Shown: positions 27,174 through 36,042 of the stretch, piece after piece
Numbering within the stretch: the stretch's first letter is position 1
Layout: every line of letters starts with the position of its first letter
Assembly (NCBI GenBank): GCA_963810485.1
Contig: CAWENQ010000005.1
Coordinates: 124,001 to 188,000 of the forward strand
Length of the DNA stretch: 64,000 bases
Direction of reading: 5' to 3'
DNA from: DATKFM01 sp963810485
Lineage (GTDB): Bacteria > Pseudomonadota > Alphaproteobacteria > Dongiales > Dongiaceae
Program-made: the position numbers and the translations under genes
Notes under the pieces: generated by a model
Databases searched by the model: none
Seen by the model: the letters and a program-made list of their open reading frames with translations, nothing else
Told to the model about the DNA's origin: nothing

Positions 27174-28493
27174 ATGATCAGCTTGATTGGACTGATTCCG
27201 GAATTGCGCCGGTACATGCGGTCGCTTGCCGCGAGCATCGGGCTGGCGATCTTCTGCGCAGCGAGCGCTGTCGTAGCTCAAGAGGCTGAAACGGAGGAGG
27301 CCGCAGAGGCTGATACGGAGGAGGCCGCGCTCGAGGCCGATGACGGGCTCCTCTCCGCCGAGGAGTTGCGCGTCATCGTCGCCCCGGTGGCCTTCTATCC
27401 GGATGAGGTCCTGGCCGTTGTGCTGCCGGCCAGCACCACCGGCATCCAGATCGTCCAGGCGCAGCGTTTCCTGGAGAAGCAGGCCTCCGATGCGTCGCTT
27501 CAGCCCAATCCGGACTGGGATCCATCGATACTGGCGCTGATCAATTATCCCGACGTCATCGATCTCATGAACGCCGACCTCGATTGGACGGAAAGCCTCG
27601 GCAATGCCGTTCTCGACCAGCAGGCCGACGTCATGGACGCGATTCAGGAAGCACGGGCGGAGGCCACCGCCGCGGGCTACCTGAAATCCGACGACAAGCA
27701 GACGGTGACGCAGACCGCGGATACCGTGGTCGTTCAGTCCGCCGACCCCGAGGTCATTTATGTGCCGCAATACGATCCGGTGGTCGTCGTCGAGCAGTCC
27801 TACGCAACCTATCCGCCGCCGGCCTATTACAACCCCTATCCGCCCTACTACGCGCCGGGCGCGACCTTCTTCGCCGGTGCGATTACCGGCGCCGCATTTG
27901 CGTTCGCCTTCGATTGGGGCGGCGACGATATCGACATCAATGTCGGCGGCGATAACATCAATGTCGGTGGCGGCGACAATATCAATATCGGCAACGATAT
28001 CGATACCGACAGGTTCAATGGCGACCGGGTCCGGGGCGAGGGCGGCGACAAGGTCAAATGGAACCCGAAGGAAGAACGCGCGAAGCGCGATACGACCGCC
28101 AAGAAGCGCAAAGACGTCGCCGCCCAACCGCTGGGGAAAGGTACCGCGGACAGGGCCAAGCAGGGCCAGGCCCGCGACCGGAAAAATCAAGGCGGCAAGC
28201 AGCAACAGATCGGCGGGCAGAACAAGAACAAGGGCAACAAGGCCGGTCTCGGCAATCCCCAAAGCAACCGCAAGACCACCAAGGACAGCAAGCGCGGCAA
28301 TGACAGCCTCAACCGCAGTTCGGGCGACACGCGCAAGCGCCAGGGCGGCGGCAGCCAGCAACAGAAAACGCAGAAGAAGAAGCAAGGCGGCGGCGCCTTT
28401 GGCGGCCAGTCCAGCGGCAAGAAGGCCAATGCGCAGAAGAGCCGTGGCCAGAAAAGCATGGGCGGGCAGGGCCTGCCGAAGAAGCGCAGATAG
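27174..28493 (+). CDS. DUF3300 domain protein with long basic low-complexity tail
   Basis: A 439-aa secreted or envelope protein. After a leader (about 15-35) and an acidic E/A repeat (about 37-55), the DUF3300 domain runs to about 225. Its markers are APVAFYPDEVLAVVLPASTT, NPDWDPSILALINYPDVIDLMN and the motif DPEVIYVPQYDP. Then come a PPAYYNPYPPYY segment, a small hydrophobic stretch, an Asp-Ile-Asn-Gly repeat (about 248-280) and a 150-residue tail rich in Lys, Gln, Gly and Asn, likely disordered. DUF3300 genes are often paired with DUF2950, as here. Function unknown. Confidence 0.85.
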   Translation: MISLIGLIPELRRYMRSLAASIGLAIFCAASAVVAQEAETEEAAEADTEEAALEADDGLLSAEELRVIVAPVAFYPDEVLAVVLPASTTGIQIVQAQRFLEKQASDASLQPNPDWDPSILALINYPDVIDLMNADLDWTESLGNAVLDQQADVMDAIQEARAEATAAGYLKSDDKQTVTQTADTVVVQSADPEVIYVPQYDPVVVVEQSYATYPPPAYYNPYPPYYAPGATFFAGAITGAAFAFAFDWGGDDIDINVGGDNINVGGGDNINIGNDIDTDRFNGDRVRGEGGDKVKWNPKEERAKRDTTAKKRKDVAAQPLGKGTADRAKQGQARDRKNQGGKQQQIGGQNKNKGNKAGLGNPQSNRKTTKDSKRGNDSLNRSSGDTRKRQGGGSQQQKTQKKKQGGGAFGGQSSGKKANAQKSRGQKSMGGQGLPKKRR

Positions 28494-28552
28494 CCGAAAG
28501 ATAGCCTGGTCAGTTTCTTGGGTGCGCAGCTCGCAAGTTCAAAGGTGGCAAA

Positions 28553-29521
28553 ATGGCAATCCTGACAAGTTCAGTGGACAGAATGGCATTCCGGATCATC
28601 AGGCGATCGGTGGCGGTCATGCTTGTTGCGATGTTCGCCGCCATCCTGTTGCCCGGCCGCCCGGGGTTGGCAAAAGATCCCGCGGTCTACGATTCGGCGG
28701 ATGCGGCGGCCCAGGCGATCCTGGATGCCCTGGCAAAAGCCGATCACGACGCCATCCTTGCCGTCCTCGGCGACAAGTATGCCGACGAGCTTTTCACCGA
28801 CGAGGAATCCCGCGAGCGCGACAGCTACAAGCGCATCGTTGCCGGGGCCAAGGAAGTCATGCAGTTGCGTGCCGATGATGACAATACCCGCGTGATGGTC
28901 ATCGGCAAGAACGCCTGGCCGATGCCGATTCCGATCGTGAAGACCAATGCCGGCTGGGCGTTCGATACGGCGGCTGGCATCGACGAAATGCTTGCCCGGC
29001 TTATCGGCCAGAATGAGCTGGCGACCATCGAGACATTGCGCGCCTTCGTCGAGGCGCAGACGCAATATGCCAGCGCGGACCGCGACGGCGACGAAGTCCT
29101 GGAATATGCGCAGAAGGTCATCAGCACCGAAGGAAAGAAGGATGGTCTGTACTGGCAGGTGGCGAGCGCCGACGAGGACGTGAGTCCCTTCGGGCCGTTT
29201 ATCGCCGAGCTGCCCGAGTACGTCCATGATCGCGCGAAGGGTGAGCCCTATATGGGCTACTACTACCGCATCATCACGCGCCAAGGCGACAATCCGCCGG
29301 GCGGCCGCTACGACTATGTCATCAATGGCAACATGATCGCGGGCTTTGCCGCCATTGCCGTCCCCGCGGAGTACGCGGAGTCCGGTGTCATGACGTTCAT
29401 GATCAGCCATCAGGGCAAGCTGTACGAAAAGGATCTGGGCGAGGACACGGCGCTGATCGCCGCGGGAATCCAGGACTACAATCCCGATGGCAGTTGGACC
29501 GTGGTGAAGGACGAAGAATAA
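28553..29521 (+). CDS. DUF2950 family secreted protein
   Basis: A 322-aa protein with a signal peptide (hydrophobic residues about 17-36 ending in GLAKDP). DUF2950 marks include FDSADAAA-like YDSADAAAQAILDALA, the paired WPMPIPIVKTNAGWAFDT, EAQTQYASADRDGDEVLEYAQKVIS and PYMGYYYRIITRQG. An internal ATG at 28583 would also give a good signal peptide. It follows the DUF3300 gene by 59 bp and precedes an MscS gene, so the three probably form one operon. Its biochemical role is unknown. Confidence 0.85.
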   Translation: MAILTSSVDRMAFRIIRRSVAVMLVAMFAAILLPGRPGLAKDPAVYDSADAAAQAILDALAKADHDAILAVLGDKYADELFTDEESRERDSYKRIVAGAKEVMQLRADDDNTRVMVIGKNAWPMPIPIVKTNAGWAFDTAAGIDEMLARLIGQNELATIETLRAFVEAQTQYASADRDGDEVLEYAQKVISTEGKKDGLYWQVASADEDVSPFGPFIAELPEYVHDRAKGEPYMGYYYRIITRQGDNPPGGRYDYVINGNMIAGFAAIAVPAEYAESGVMTFMISHQGKLYEKDLGEDTALIAAGIQDYNPDGSWTVVKDEE

Positions 29522-29545
29522 GACACCGCAGCGGGGGAGCAGGGC

Positions 29546-30361
29546 ATGTCCGGCATGATGAGCGATATCGATTCCAGCTACTGGATGAGCATCCTTGTCG
29601 CGATCACGCTGAAGGTCGCCGGCGCGATCATTGTCTGGGTGGTCGGCCGCTGGCTCATCGGCTTGTCGATGCGGCTGCTATCGGCTGGCCTGACCCGGCA
29701 GCATGTCGAACCGACATTGATCCGCTATCTCTTGTCGTTCCTGACGATCGCTCTGAATATCATCCTGGTCGTCGCCATTCTCGGCTATTTCGGCCTGGAG
29801 ACGACGAGCTTTGCCGCCTTCATCGCCGCCGCCGGCATCGCCATCGGCGCCGCCTGGGCGGGCCTGCTATCCAACTTCGCCGCAGGCGCCTTCCTGCTCA
29901 TGTTCCGGCCGTTCAAGGTCGGCGACTACATATCGGCGGGAGGAGTCGAGGGAACAGTGGAAGAGATCGGCCTGTTCGTGACGACGATCAATACGCCGGA
30001 CAATGTCCTGACCATCGTCGGGAATGGCAAGATCTTCGCCGACAACGTCAAGAACTACTCCGCCAACCCGCACCGGCGCGTGGAGCTCGCCGCGCAACTC
30101 GCCCATTCCGTGGATCCGGATACGGCCATTTCACAGCTCAAAGCTGCGCTAGCGGGCATTCCCAACGTACTGACGACGCCGGCGCCGGATGTGGAGATTC
30201 TCACTTTCAACGAACGCGGACCGGTTCTTGCCGTTCGGCCCCATTGCAACAATGCGCATTACTGGCAGGTCTATTTCGACACCAACAAGGTCATCCGCAG
30301 CACCTTCGCAAGCAACGGCTATCCGGTCCCCGAAGCACATATCGCGCAACGGGTCGCCTGA
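29546..30361 (+). CDS. Small-conductance mechanosensitive channel, MscS family
   Basis: A 271-aa channel. Three membrane helices lie in the first 110 residues; the pore helix has the Gly/Ala pattern FAAFIAAAGIAIGAAWAGLLSNFAAG. The beta domain follows with FRPFKVGDYISAGGVEGTVEEIGLFVTTI and the NGKIFADNVKNYS motif, then the alpha/beta cage domain. It releases small solutes under membrane tension. A GGGGGAGCAGGG stretch precedes the ATG. Confidence 0.9.
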   Translation: MSGMMSDIDSSYWMSILVAITLKVAGAIIVWVVGRWLIGLSMRLLSAGLTRQHVEPTLIRYLLSFLTIALNIILVVAILGYFGLETTSFAAFIAAAGIAIGAAWAGLLSNFAAGAFLLMFRPFKVGDYISAGGVEGTVEEIGLFVTTINTPDNVLTIVGNGKIFADNVKNYSANPHRRVELAAQLAHSVDPDTAISQLKAALAGIPNVLTTPAPDVEILTFNERGPVLAVRPHCNNAHYWQVYFDTNKVIRSTFASNGYPVPEAHIAQRVA

Positions 30362-30377
30362 TCCTCTTTCTCCCTGC

Positions 30378-30566
30378 CTACGGACGCTTGGCTCCGTTGT
30401 CGGACAGCGCCGAGAACCGGTAGCCACCCTCGGAGATACGCTCTCTGTCGCTGGCGTCGGCCGGCTTCCTGACCGGCTCGTTCATCGGCGCGCTCGCACA
30501 GGCGCAAAGCTCCGGCGCCATCGCCACCGCATGAAGCGCCCCTAAGAGAGCCGAAGTCTTCTTCAT
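30378..30566 (-). CDS. Possible small lipoprotein (doubtful)
   Basis: A 62-aa frame on the minus strand in an otherwise empty 350-bp gap. It opens with Met-Lys-Lys, a short hydrophobic stretch and a Cys-rich end (LCACAS) like a lipoprotein signal, then a polar tail. There is no strong ribosome site and no recognised family. The rest of the gap (30362-30711) shows nothing else. Confidence 0.25.
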   Translation of the reverse strand: MKKTSALLGALHAVAMAPELCACASAPMNEPVRKPADASDRERISEGGYRFSALSDNGAKRP

Positions 30567-30711
30567 TAGCGTTGGCGCCCACAAACGGTCCCACTTCCGT
30601 CGGGTAAATGGGTGTACTTTTTGGAAAGTGGGGTTGCCATCTCCTGTCTGACGTCGAAGTCTTGAAGTCGATAAACTCCGTTAAGTCCACAACATTTGGC
30701 AGAGTGTCATT

Positions 30712-31101
30712 ATGAGTGATCTATCCAGAAGTGAACCGATCTACGATCCCCAGGAATTGGAGCGGCAGTTGGTAGTCAGAGAGAACGCAGGTGACGTTAG
30801 TGGCATGACCGCCTTGTTTGAGCCGGACGCGGTGATTGAGCTCAACGACGGGCTCAACGACGGACGGCTAGTGCGAGGCAGGGAAGCTATTCATGAGTTT
30901 TTCACCAAACTCCAAGTTACTGGGTTGGGACCGGAAGGACGAAAGTTCAGGCTCGGGGAGCAGCGCCCAGCACTTATTTGCGGTGATCTGGCCCTCACCT
31001 CGACGCGCAGCCTTGATGGTGACATAACCTCTGAGGTTGCGCGGCGCCAAGACGATGGAACGTGGCTTTGGGTGATCGACAGGTGGTCGGTCAACTGGTG
31101 A
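30712..31101 (+). CDS. SnoaL-like/NTF2-fold protein
   Basis: A 129-aa protein with the cone-shaped NTF2 fold pattern: an N-terminal helix ELERQLVVRENAGDVSGMTALFEPDAVIEL, then GRLVRGREAIHEFF, strands ALICGDLALTSTRS and the closing WLWVIDRWSVNW. Such proteins act as small isomerases, hydrolases or ligand carriers; the sequence does not say which. It stands alone between a gap and a gene relic. Confidence 0.75.
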   Translation: MSDLSRSEPIYDPQELERQLVVRENAGDVSGMTALFEPDAVIELNDGLNDGRLVRGREAIHEFFTKLQVTGLGPEGRKFRLGEQRPALICGDLALTSTRSLDGDITSEVARRQDDGTWLWVIDRWSVNW

Positions 31102-31134
31102 TTGACAGGTTTTCAGTCACCTAAGGGGACGTCG

Positions 31135-31245
31135 GATAATGCCCTTCGCGAGCTGCTAAACCCGGCGATCGCCTCAGTCTTGGCGGACGGAACCTTTCAA
31201 GCCATCGAACGAAAGTATTCTTCGTACGACATCTACGGCAATTGA
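31135..31245 (+). pseudogene. C-terminal relic of a family-3 substrate-binding protein
   Basis: A 36-codon open stretch encodes the characteristic last segment of amino-acid binding proteins: LNPAIASVLADGTFQAIERK, then KYSSYDIYGN and a stop. The family end normally reads like LNxAIxxLxADGTxxxIxxKYF. There is no start or upstream body; the sequence before it is the end of the SnoaL-like gene. It is a remnant of a deleted transporter gene. Confidence 0.7.
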
Positions 31246-31378
31246 GATCTGACGTGCTGATCTGGCGAGATCGGCCGCCACCAACTCTCCGCCAGGGGCA
31301 TACCAAAAGACACCGCGGGACGAGCCGTGGACGGGCGAGGCCGGTGGCAGGGCCGATGGCCATTCAATCTGCACATTG

Positions 31379-31400
31379 TGCGAATGATTTGCAGTTGCAA
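31379..31400. promoter_or_regulatory. Overlapping Fur/iron-box-like dyads upstream of hemP
   Basis: TGCGAATGATTTGCA (31379-31393) is a 15-bp near-perfect dyad like the TGCAAAT-x-ATTTGCA boxes bound by alphaproteobacterial Fur-family proteins. A second dyad TTGCA-GT-TGCAA (31389-31400) overlaps it. They lie about 105 bp before the hemP start, as expected for iron-regulated heme uptake. The regulator is inferred. Confidence 0.5.
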
Positions 31401-31504
31401 TTCGATCTGGCGGCGGCTAAACTTCAATGATCGGCAGGGGTTGACCGGCCCTGTGGCGCGGGTTGTCCGCGTGGACGCAGGCCAAGTCATGGGGAGCAGG
31501 AGCG

Positions 31505-31726
31505 ATGTCGTCGCCAGGAGACGGCTCTAAGAGCGATCGCGGCTCAACGGGTGCGACGGTGCGCGCGGACCGGGCGCAAGCTTCCGCGCCACAGACGGAA
31601 GGCGATGTCCGTTATGTCAGCAGCGCCGAGCTCTTTGCCGGCGCGCGCGAGGTGGTGATCAAGCACGAGCATCACCGCTATCGCCTGAAGATCACCAGCA
31701 AGGGTGGCATGATCCTGAACAAATAG
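31505..31726 (+). CDS. hemP: Hemin uptake protein HemP
   Basis: A 73-aa protein whose second half is the HemP domain: SSAELFAGAREVVIKHEHHRYRLKITSKGGMILNK. HemP proteins are small factors found at the head of heme-uptake operons and known to help activate or support heme transport genes. The Gly-Met-Ile-Leu-Asn-Lys end matches the family GKLILTK. A GGGGAGCAGGAG stretch gives a strong ribosome site. It is first in the heme operon that runs to tonB. Confidence 0.85.
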   Translation: MSSPGDGSKSDRGSTGATVRADRAQASAPQTEGDVRYVSSAELFAGAREVVIKHEHHRYRLKITSKGGMILNK

Positions 31727-31871
31727 AATTCCGCGCCGCGGCGACGCGGCCGGCATGGCCGGTGAAACGGTCCAAAACAAGAATCTTGAAAACGGTCTAA
31801 GCCAGCAACCATGCGTATCCACGCGCCCGGCAGCCAGCCAGGACCAACTCATCTATGGGGGTTGGAAAATC

Positions 31872-34070
31872 ATGGCGTGGCTCAGAGTACAGATACGAAT
31901 GACGCTGCTGGCAGCCGCATGCTTCGGGACGATGCCGGCTGGAGCGCAGGATGACCCGGCGGCCGACGGCGGCGCCGCGGCACAGGAAACCGAAAGCAGC
32001 GAAAGCTCGACTGACGAAGCAACAAGCGCCGGACCGGACGATGAGCCTGGCGATATGACGGCGCGAAATCTCAGCCCGATTTCGGTCACGGCAACGCGCA
32101 ATCCGATCGAGGTCTTCGACTATCCCGGCATGGTGACGGTCGTGGGCGAGGAAGAGATGCGCACGCTGCAGCCCTCGACGCCGGATGATGTGCTGCGCCA
32201 GGTGCCGGGTGTGGAATTCGTCGGCGGACCGCGCCGCACCGGTGAAATTCCGAGCATCCGCGGCTTCTCCGGACCCGATGTGGTCGTCATGATTGACGGC
32301 GCGCGGCAGAACTTCAACTCGGGCCATGACGGCCGTTTCTTCGTCGATCCCAGTCTGTTGGTGGGCGCCGAGGTGTTGCGCGGTTCCGCCTCCTCCCTCT
32401 ACGGCAGCGGCGGCACCGGCGGCGTCATCTCCTTCCGCACGGCGCGGGCCGACGACTACCTCGATGAAGGCGATACCGCCGGCGTGACCTTCTTCACGGG
32501 CATGCATTCCGCCAATGGGGAGTTCTATGGCGGGGCCACGGCCTATGCGCAGCCGGTCGATGGCCTGGGCATCCTCGGCAGCGTCACCAAGCGCGATTCC
32601 GGCGATATCCATCTCGGCGACGGCACGACCTTGGAGAATAGCGACGACGACATCATCGGCGCGCTCGGCAAGGTCGATTATCAATTCGCTGACTTCCACC
32701 GCCTCGAAGCCTCCTACTTGCGTTTCGACAACACCGCCGAGGAGCCCAACAACGGCCAGGGCGTGGGCGGTACTGACAGCGTCGAGAAGGACATCGTCAG
32801 CGATACCTGGCGCCTTGCCTACGAATACAGCGATCTCGGCAACGACCTGGTCGATCTCGATGTCACCACTTATTACACGCGCTTCCAGGCGGACGAACTC
32901 CGTCTCGATGCGCTGGGCGGCGGCCCAACAGGCGAACTGTTGAAGCGCGATGTCGACACGATCGGCTTCCGTGCCGATAACCGCTCGCGCATGGCGGTGT
33001 CCGACGATACGAACATCACCTTCACCTATGGCATCGAAGCCTATCGCGGCCTGCAGGATGGCGAATCAGCCGCCGGCAACCGCGACGGCGTGCCCGATGC
33101 GAAGTCGAAGTTCGGCGGCATCTTCGCCCAGGCGGAGATTGCGATTGCCGAACCGGGCGGCGTGATCGGTGGCGACCTGCTGATCATCCCGGGCATCCGG
33201 GTCGATACCTATGCCACCGACAGCGAGATCGACGACGGGAACAGCGACACCGCGGTGTCGCCGCGCCTGGGCGTCAGCTATCTGCCGAACGACTGGCTGA
33301 TGGTCTTCGGCAGCTATGGCGAGGCGTTCCGCGCCCCGACGTTCGACGAACTCTATCTCACGGGCGTGCATTTCCGCATTCCCATCGGCCCGGGCATCGT
33401 CAATCGCTTCGTTCCGAACCCGGACCTGAAGCCGCAGCGAACCCGCACCCTGGAGTTCGGCGCCGGTGTCAATTTCGAGGACGTGCTCGCCGACAATGAC
33501 CAGTTCCGCTTGAAGGGTTCGTACTTCTTCATCGACGGCAAGGATTTCGTCGATCTCGCGGTCAACCAGCCGTCGCCCTTCGTCGATTGCAACCCCTTCA
33601 TCCCCGGCGATTGCGACGGCACCACCACATCGACCAACGTGCCCCATGCCGTGCTTTGGGGCGCTGAGGTGGAAGGGTATTACGAGAATGACCGCCTGAT
33701 CTTCAGCCTCGGCTATTCGGAGATCCATGGCGAGAACGACGACACCGGCGATCACCTGGGCATCCTGACGCCGCCGCAGCTGACGACGAATTTCGCCGTG
33801 AAAGTGCCGGAGATCAACTCCCTGGTCGGCTGGCGGGTCACCGCGGCGACAAAGTTCGATGAAGTCGACGATCCCAGCGAAGAGCGCGATGCCTACATCG
33901 TCAACGACATCTATTTCAGCTGGATTCCCGGCGATCGCATCCTGAACGGACTTCGCCTCGATCTCGGCATCGATAACATCTTCGACGAGAACTACGACCG
34001 CGTCTTCACCAACTCCACGGAGCCGGGGCGCGATTTCAAAGCGATGGTCAGTTACTCCCTTACCTGGTGA
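31872..34070 (+). CDS. TonB-dependent heme/hemoglobin receptor
   Basis: Outer-membrane receptor of 732 aa. I chose the ATG at 31872 because it opens a signal peptide ending AGAQDD; the frame is open further upstream. A TonB-box-like segment (LSPISVTATRN) is near residue 60, the plug domain spans about 65-175 (DDVLRQVPGVEFVGGPRR, SIRGFSGPDVVVMIDGARQNF), then a 22-strand-type barrel ends with an aromatic residue (YSLTW). The heme-receptor motifs FRAP (about 484) and NPDL (about 515) are present. Confidence 0.93.
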   Translation: MAWLRVQIRMTLLAAACFGTMPAGAQDDPAADGGAAAQETESSESSTDEATSAGPDDEPGDMTARNLSPISVTATRNPIEVFDYPGMVTVVGEEEMRTLQPSTPDDVLRQVPGVEFVGGPRRTGEIPSIRGFSGPDVVVMIDGARQNFNSGHDGRFFVDPSLLVGAEVLRGSASSLYGSGGTGGVISFRTARADDYLDEGDTAGVTFFTGMHSANGEFYGGATAYAQPVDGLGILGSVTKRDSGDIHLGDGTTLENSDDDIIGALGKVDYQFADFHRLEASYLRFDNTAEEPNNGQGVGGTDSVEKDIVSDTWRLAYEYSDLGNDLVDLDVTTYYTRFQADELRLDALGGGPTGELLKRDVDTIGFRADNRSRMAVSDDTNITFTYGIEAYRGLQDGESAAGNRDGVPDAKSKFGGIFAQAEIAIAEPGGVIGGDLLIIPGIRVDTYATDSEIDDGNSDTAVSPRLGVSYLPNDWLMVFGSYGEAFRAPTFDELYLTGVHFRIPIGPGIVNRFVPNPDLKPQRTRTLEFGAGVNFEDVLADNDQFRLKGSYFFIDGKDFVDLAVNQPSPFVDCNPFIPGDCDGTTTSTNVPHAVLWGAEVEGYYENDRLIFSLGYSEIHGENDDTGDHLGILTPPQLTTNFAVKVPEINSLVGWRVTAATKFDEVDDPSEERDAYIVNDIYFSWIPGDRILNGLRLDLGIDNIFDENYDRVFTNSTEPGRDFKAMVSYSLTW

Positions 34071-34084
34071 ACCTGGAGGCAGGC

Positions 34085-35149
34085 ATGAATCTCGAAGCGG
34101 CTACAAATCCCGAACAGGCCAATCTCCGGTCGCGGATTATCTCCTTGCGGAGTGCGCAGCCGGCGCTCCGCGCGCGAGACGCGGCGGCCAGCCTCGGCGT
34201 CAGCGAAGCCGAGCTCGTCGCCGCCGGCTGCGGCGAGACGGCGACGCGGCTGAAAGGCCCCTGGGGCGAACTGGTGGCCGGGCTGCAGGCCGTCGGACCG
34301 GTCATGGCCCTGACCCGCAACGAATTTGCCGTGCATGAGAAGCACGGCACCTACAACAATGTCTCGATGTCGGGCAATAGCGGCCTGGTGCTCGATCCCG
34401 ATATCGATCTGCGGATCTTTTACGACCGCTGGCATCACGGCTTCGCCGTCGCCGAGGAAACCCGCAGCGGCCCGCGCCGCAGCCTGCAGTTTTTCGACAG
34501 CGACGGCACCGCGGTGCATAAGGTCTATGCGGTATCGGCCAGCGACATCGCCGCCTGGGACGCGCTGATCGAACGCCATCGCAGCGCCGATCGATCATCG
34601 GATCTTGCCGTTGCCCCGCGCGCCGCGGCGAAGGCGAAAGCGGCCGGCGGCGCCGATGCGGCGTCGCTGCGCCGGCGCTGGGATGCCCTGCAGGACACCC
34701 ATGATTTCTTCCCGATGCTGCGGGAACTGAAGCTGGACCGCCTCGACGCCTTCCGCCTGGTGGAGGGCGACTACACCGAGCCGGCCGCCGGCGACTCCTT
34801 TCGCAAGGCGCTGGAGATGGCGGCAGCGGAATCCGTGCCCATCATGGTGTTCGTCGGCAGTCCCGGCGTCATCCAGATCCATGGCGGCCCGGTGGCCAAT
34901 CTCAAGGAGGTCGGCCCCTGGTTCAACGTGCTGGACCCCGGCTTCAACCTGCATCTGCGCATGGACGGCATCGCCGCAAGCTGGATCGTGCGCAAGCCGA
35001 GCCGCGACGGCATCGTCACCTCGTTGGAGATCTTCGACAGTGAAGGCCGGCAGATCGCCTGGCTGTTCGGCCAGCGCAAACCGGGCGAGCCGGAACTTTC
35101 GGCCTGGCGCCAGATCGTCGACCGCCTGCCGCGAATGATCCGGCAATGA
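34085..35149 (+). CDS. hmuS: Hemin-degrading/heme-trafficking factor HemS/HmuS
   Basis: Cytoplasmic heme-handling protein of 354 aa with two repeats of the HemS/HmuS fold (about 35-165 and 205-345). Repeat 1 contains VMALTRNEFAVHEKHGTYNNV, a usual family segment; repeat 2 has IMVFVGSPGVIQIHGGPVANLK. The ATG at 34085 has GGAGGCAGG just before it, which decides the start over a GTG at 34067 that overlaps the receptor stop. It binds imported heme and supports its breakdown or transfer. Confidence 0.9.
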   Translation: MNLEAATNPEQANLRSRIISLRSAQPALRARDAAASLGVSEAELVAAGCGETATRLKGPWGELVAGLQAVGPVMALTRNEFAVHEKHGTYNNVSMSGNSGLVLDPDIDLRIFYDRWHHGFAVAEETRSGPRRSLQFFDSDGTAVHKVYAVSASDIAAWDALIERHRSADRSSDLAVAPRAAAKAKAAGGADAASLRRRWDALQDTHDFFPMLRELKLDRLDAFRLVEGDYTEPAAGDSFRKALEMAAAESVPIMVFVGSPGVIQIHGGPVANLKEVGPWFNVLDPGFNLHLRMDGIAASWIVRKPSRDGIVTSLEIFDSEGRQIAWLFGQRKPGEPELSAWRQIVDRLPRMIRQ

Positions 35150-36042
35150 GCGCGGGATCATTCATCCGCGGTTCGCTGCTCGGTCTGCTGCTGACGGCGG
35201 CTGCGTCGGTCGCCACGGCCGGCGACAAACCCCGGGTCATCTCCATCGGCGGCGCGGTCACCGAGGTCGTGGCGGCCCTGGGCGCGGCCGACCGATTGGT
35301 GGCGATCGACAGCACCAGCCGCTATCCGGCGTCCCTGCGCGGCCTGCCTGACATCGGCTACATGCGCCACCTCGCGGCCGAGCCGATCCTGGCGCTGGAG
35401 CCGACCTTGATCTTCGCCGTCGCCGATTCCGGCCCGGCGACCGCCCTGGCGCAGTTGAAAGCCTCCGGCGTGCCGCTGGTCATGGTGCCCGATGATCCGA
35501 CAGTGGAGGGGACGCTGCAGAAGGTCGACGTCGTCGCCGAGGCGCTGGGCTTGCAGAAAGAAGGCATCGAACTGCGGGCGAGGATCGCGGCCGAATTGGC
35601 AGCATCCACGGCTGCCGTCGAAAAAATCACCGAACGCCCCGGCGTCCTGTTCCTGCTCTCCATCGGCACCGGCACGCCTTTGGCAGCCGGCCGCGAGACC
35701 GCCGCCAACGGCATCATCCAGCTCTCGGGCGGGCGCAATGCTATCGACGGCTTCACCGGCTACAAGCCCCTCTCACCGGAAGCGGCGGTCGAGGCGGCGC
35801 CGGAAGTGCTGCTGCTGACCACGCAGGGGCTGGAGATGATCGGCGGCGAGGCCGGGCTGCTGACGCTGCCCCAGGTCGCGGTCACGCCGGCGGCGGAACA
35901 ACGCCGCGTCGTCACCCTGGAGGGACAGTTACTGCTCAGCTTCGGGCCGCGGACCGGGGCGGCGATCCTCGAGCTGGCGCACTATCTGCATCCGGATGCG
36001 GACTTGCCGGCGACCGCTTCTTCGGCCGGGGCGCCGCCATGA
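35146..36042 (+). CDS. hmuT: Heme ABC transporter substrate-binding protein HmuT
   Basis: Periplasmic heme receptor of 298 aa with signal peptide to about residue 25 (ASVATAGDK). Class-III binding-protein features are VISIGGAVTEVVAALGAADRLVAIDSTSRYP, the long inter-lobe helix and MRHLAAEPILALEPTLIF. A Tyr in DIGYMRHL is where HmuT/ShuT proteins bind heme iron. The ATG overlaps the hmuS stop (ATGA). Confidence 0.92.
   Translation: MSAGSFIRGSLLGLLLTAAASVATAGDKPRVISIGGAVTEVVAALGAADRLVAIDSTSRYPASLRGLPDIGYMRHLAAEPILALEPTLIFAVADSGPATALAQLKASGVPLVMVPDDPTVEGTLQKVDVVAEALGLQKEGIELRARIAAELAASTAAVEKITERPGVLFLLSIGTGTPLAAGRETAANGIIQLSGGRNAIDGFTGYKPLSPEAAVEAAPEVLLLTTQGLEMIGGEAGLLTLPQVAVTPAAEQRRVVTLEGQLLLSFGPRTGAAILELAHYLHPDADLPATASSAGAPP

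Noticed and set aside
27930..28000. Short repeated units inside the DUF3300 gene as a possible CRISPR or satellite
   Set aside because: The repeats keep the reading frame and encode Asp-Ile-Asn-Gly peptides; there are no spacers.
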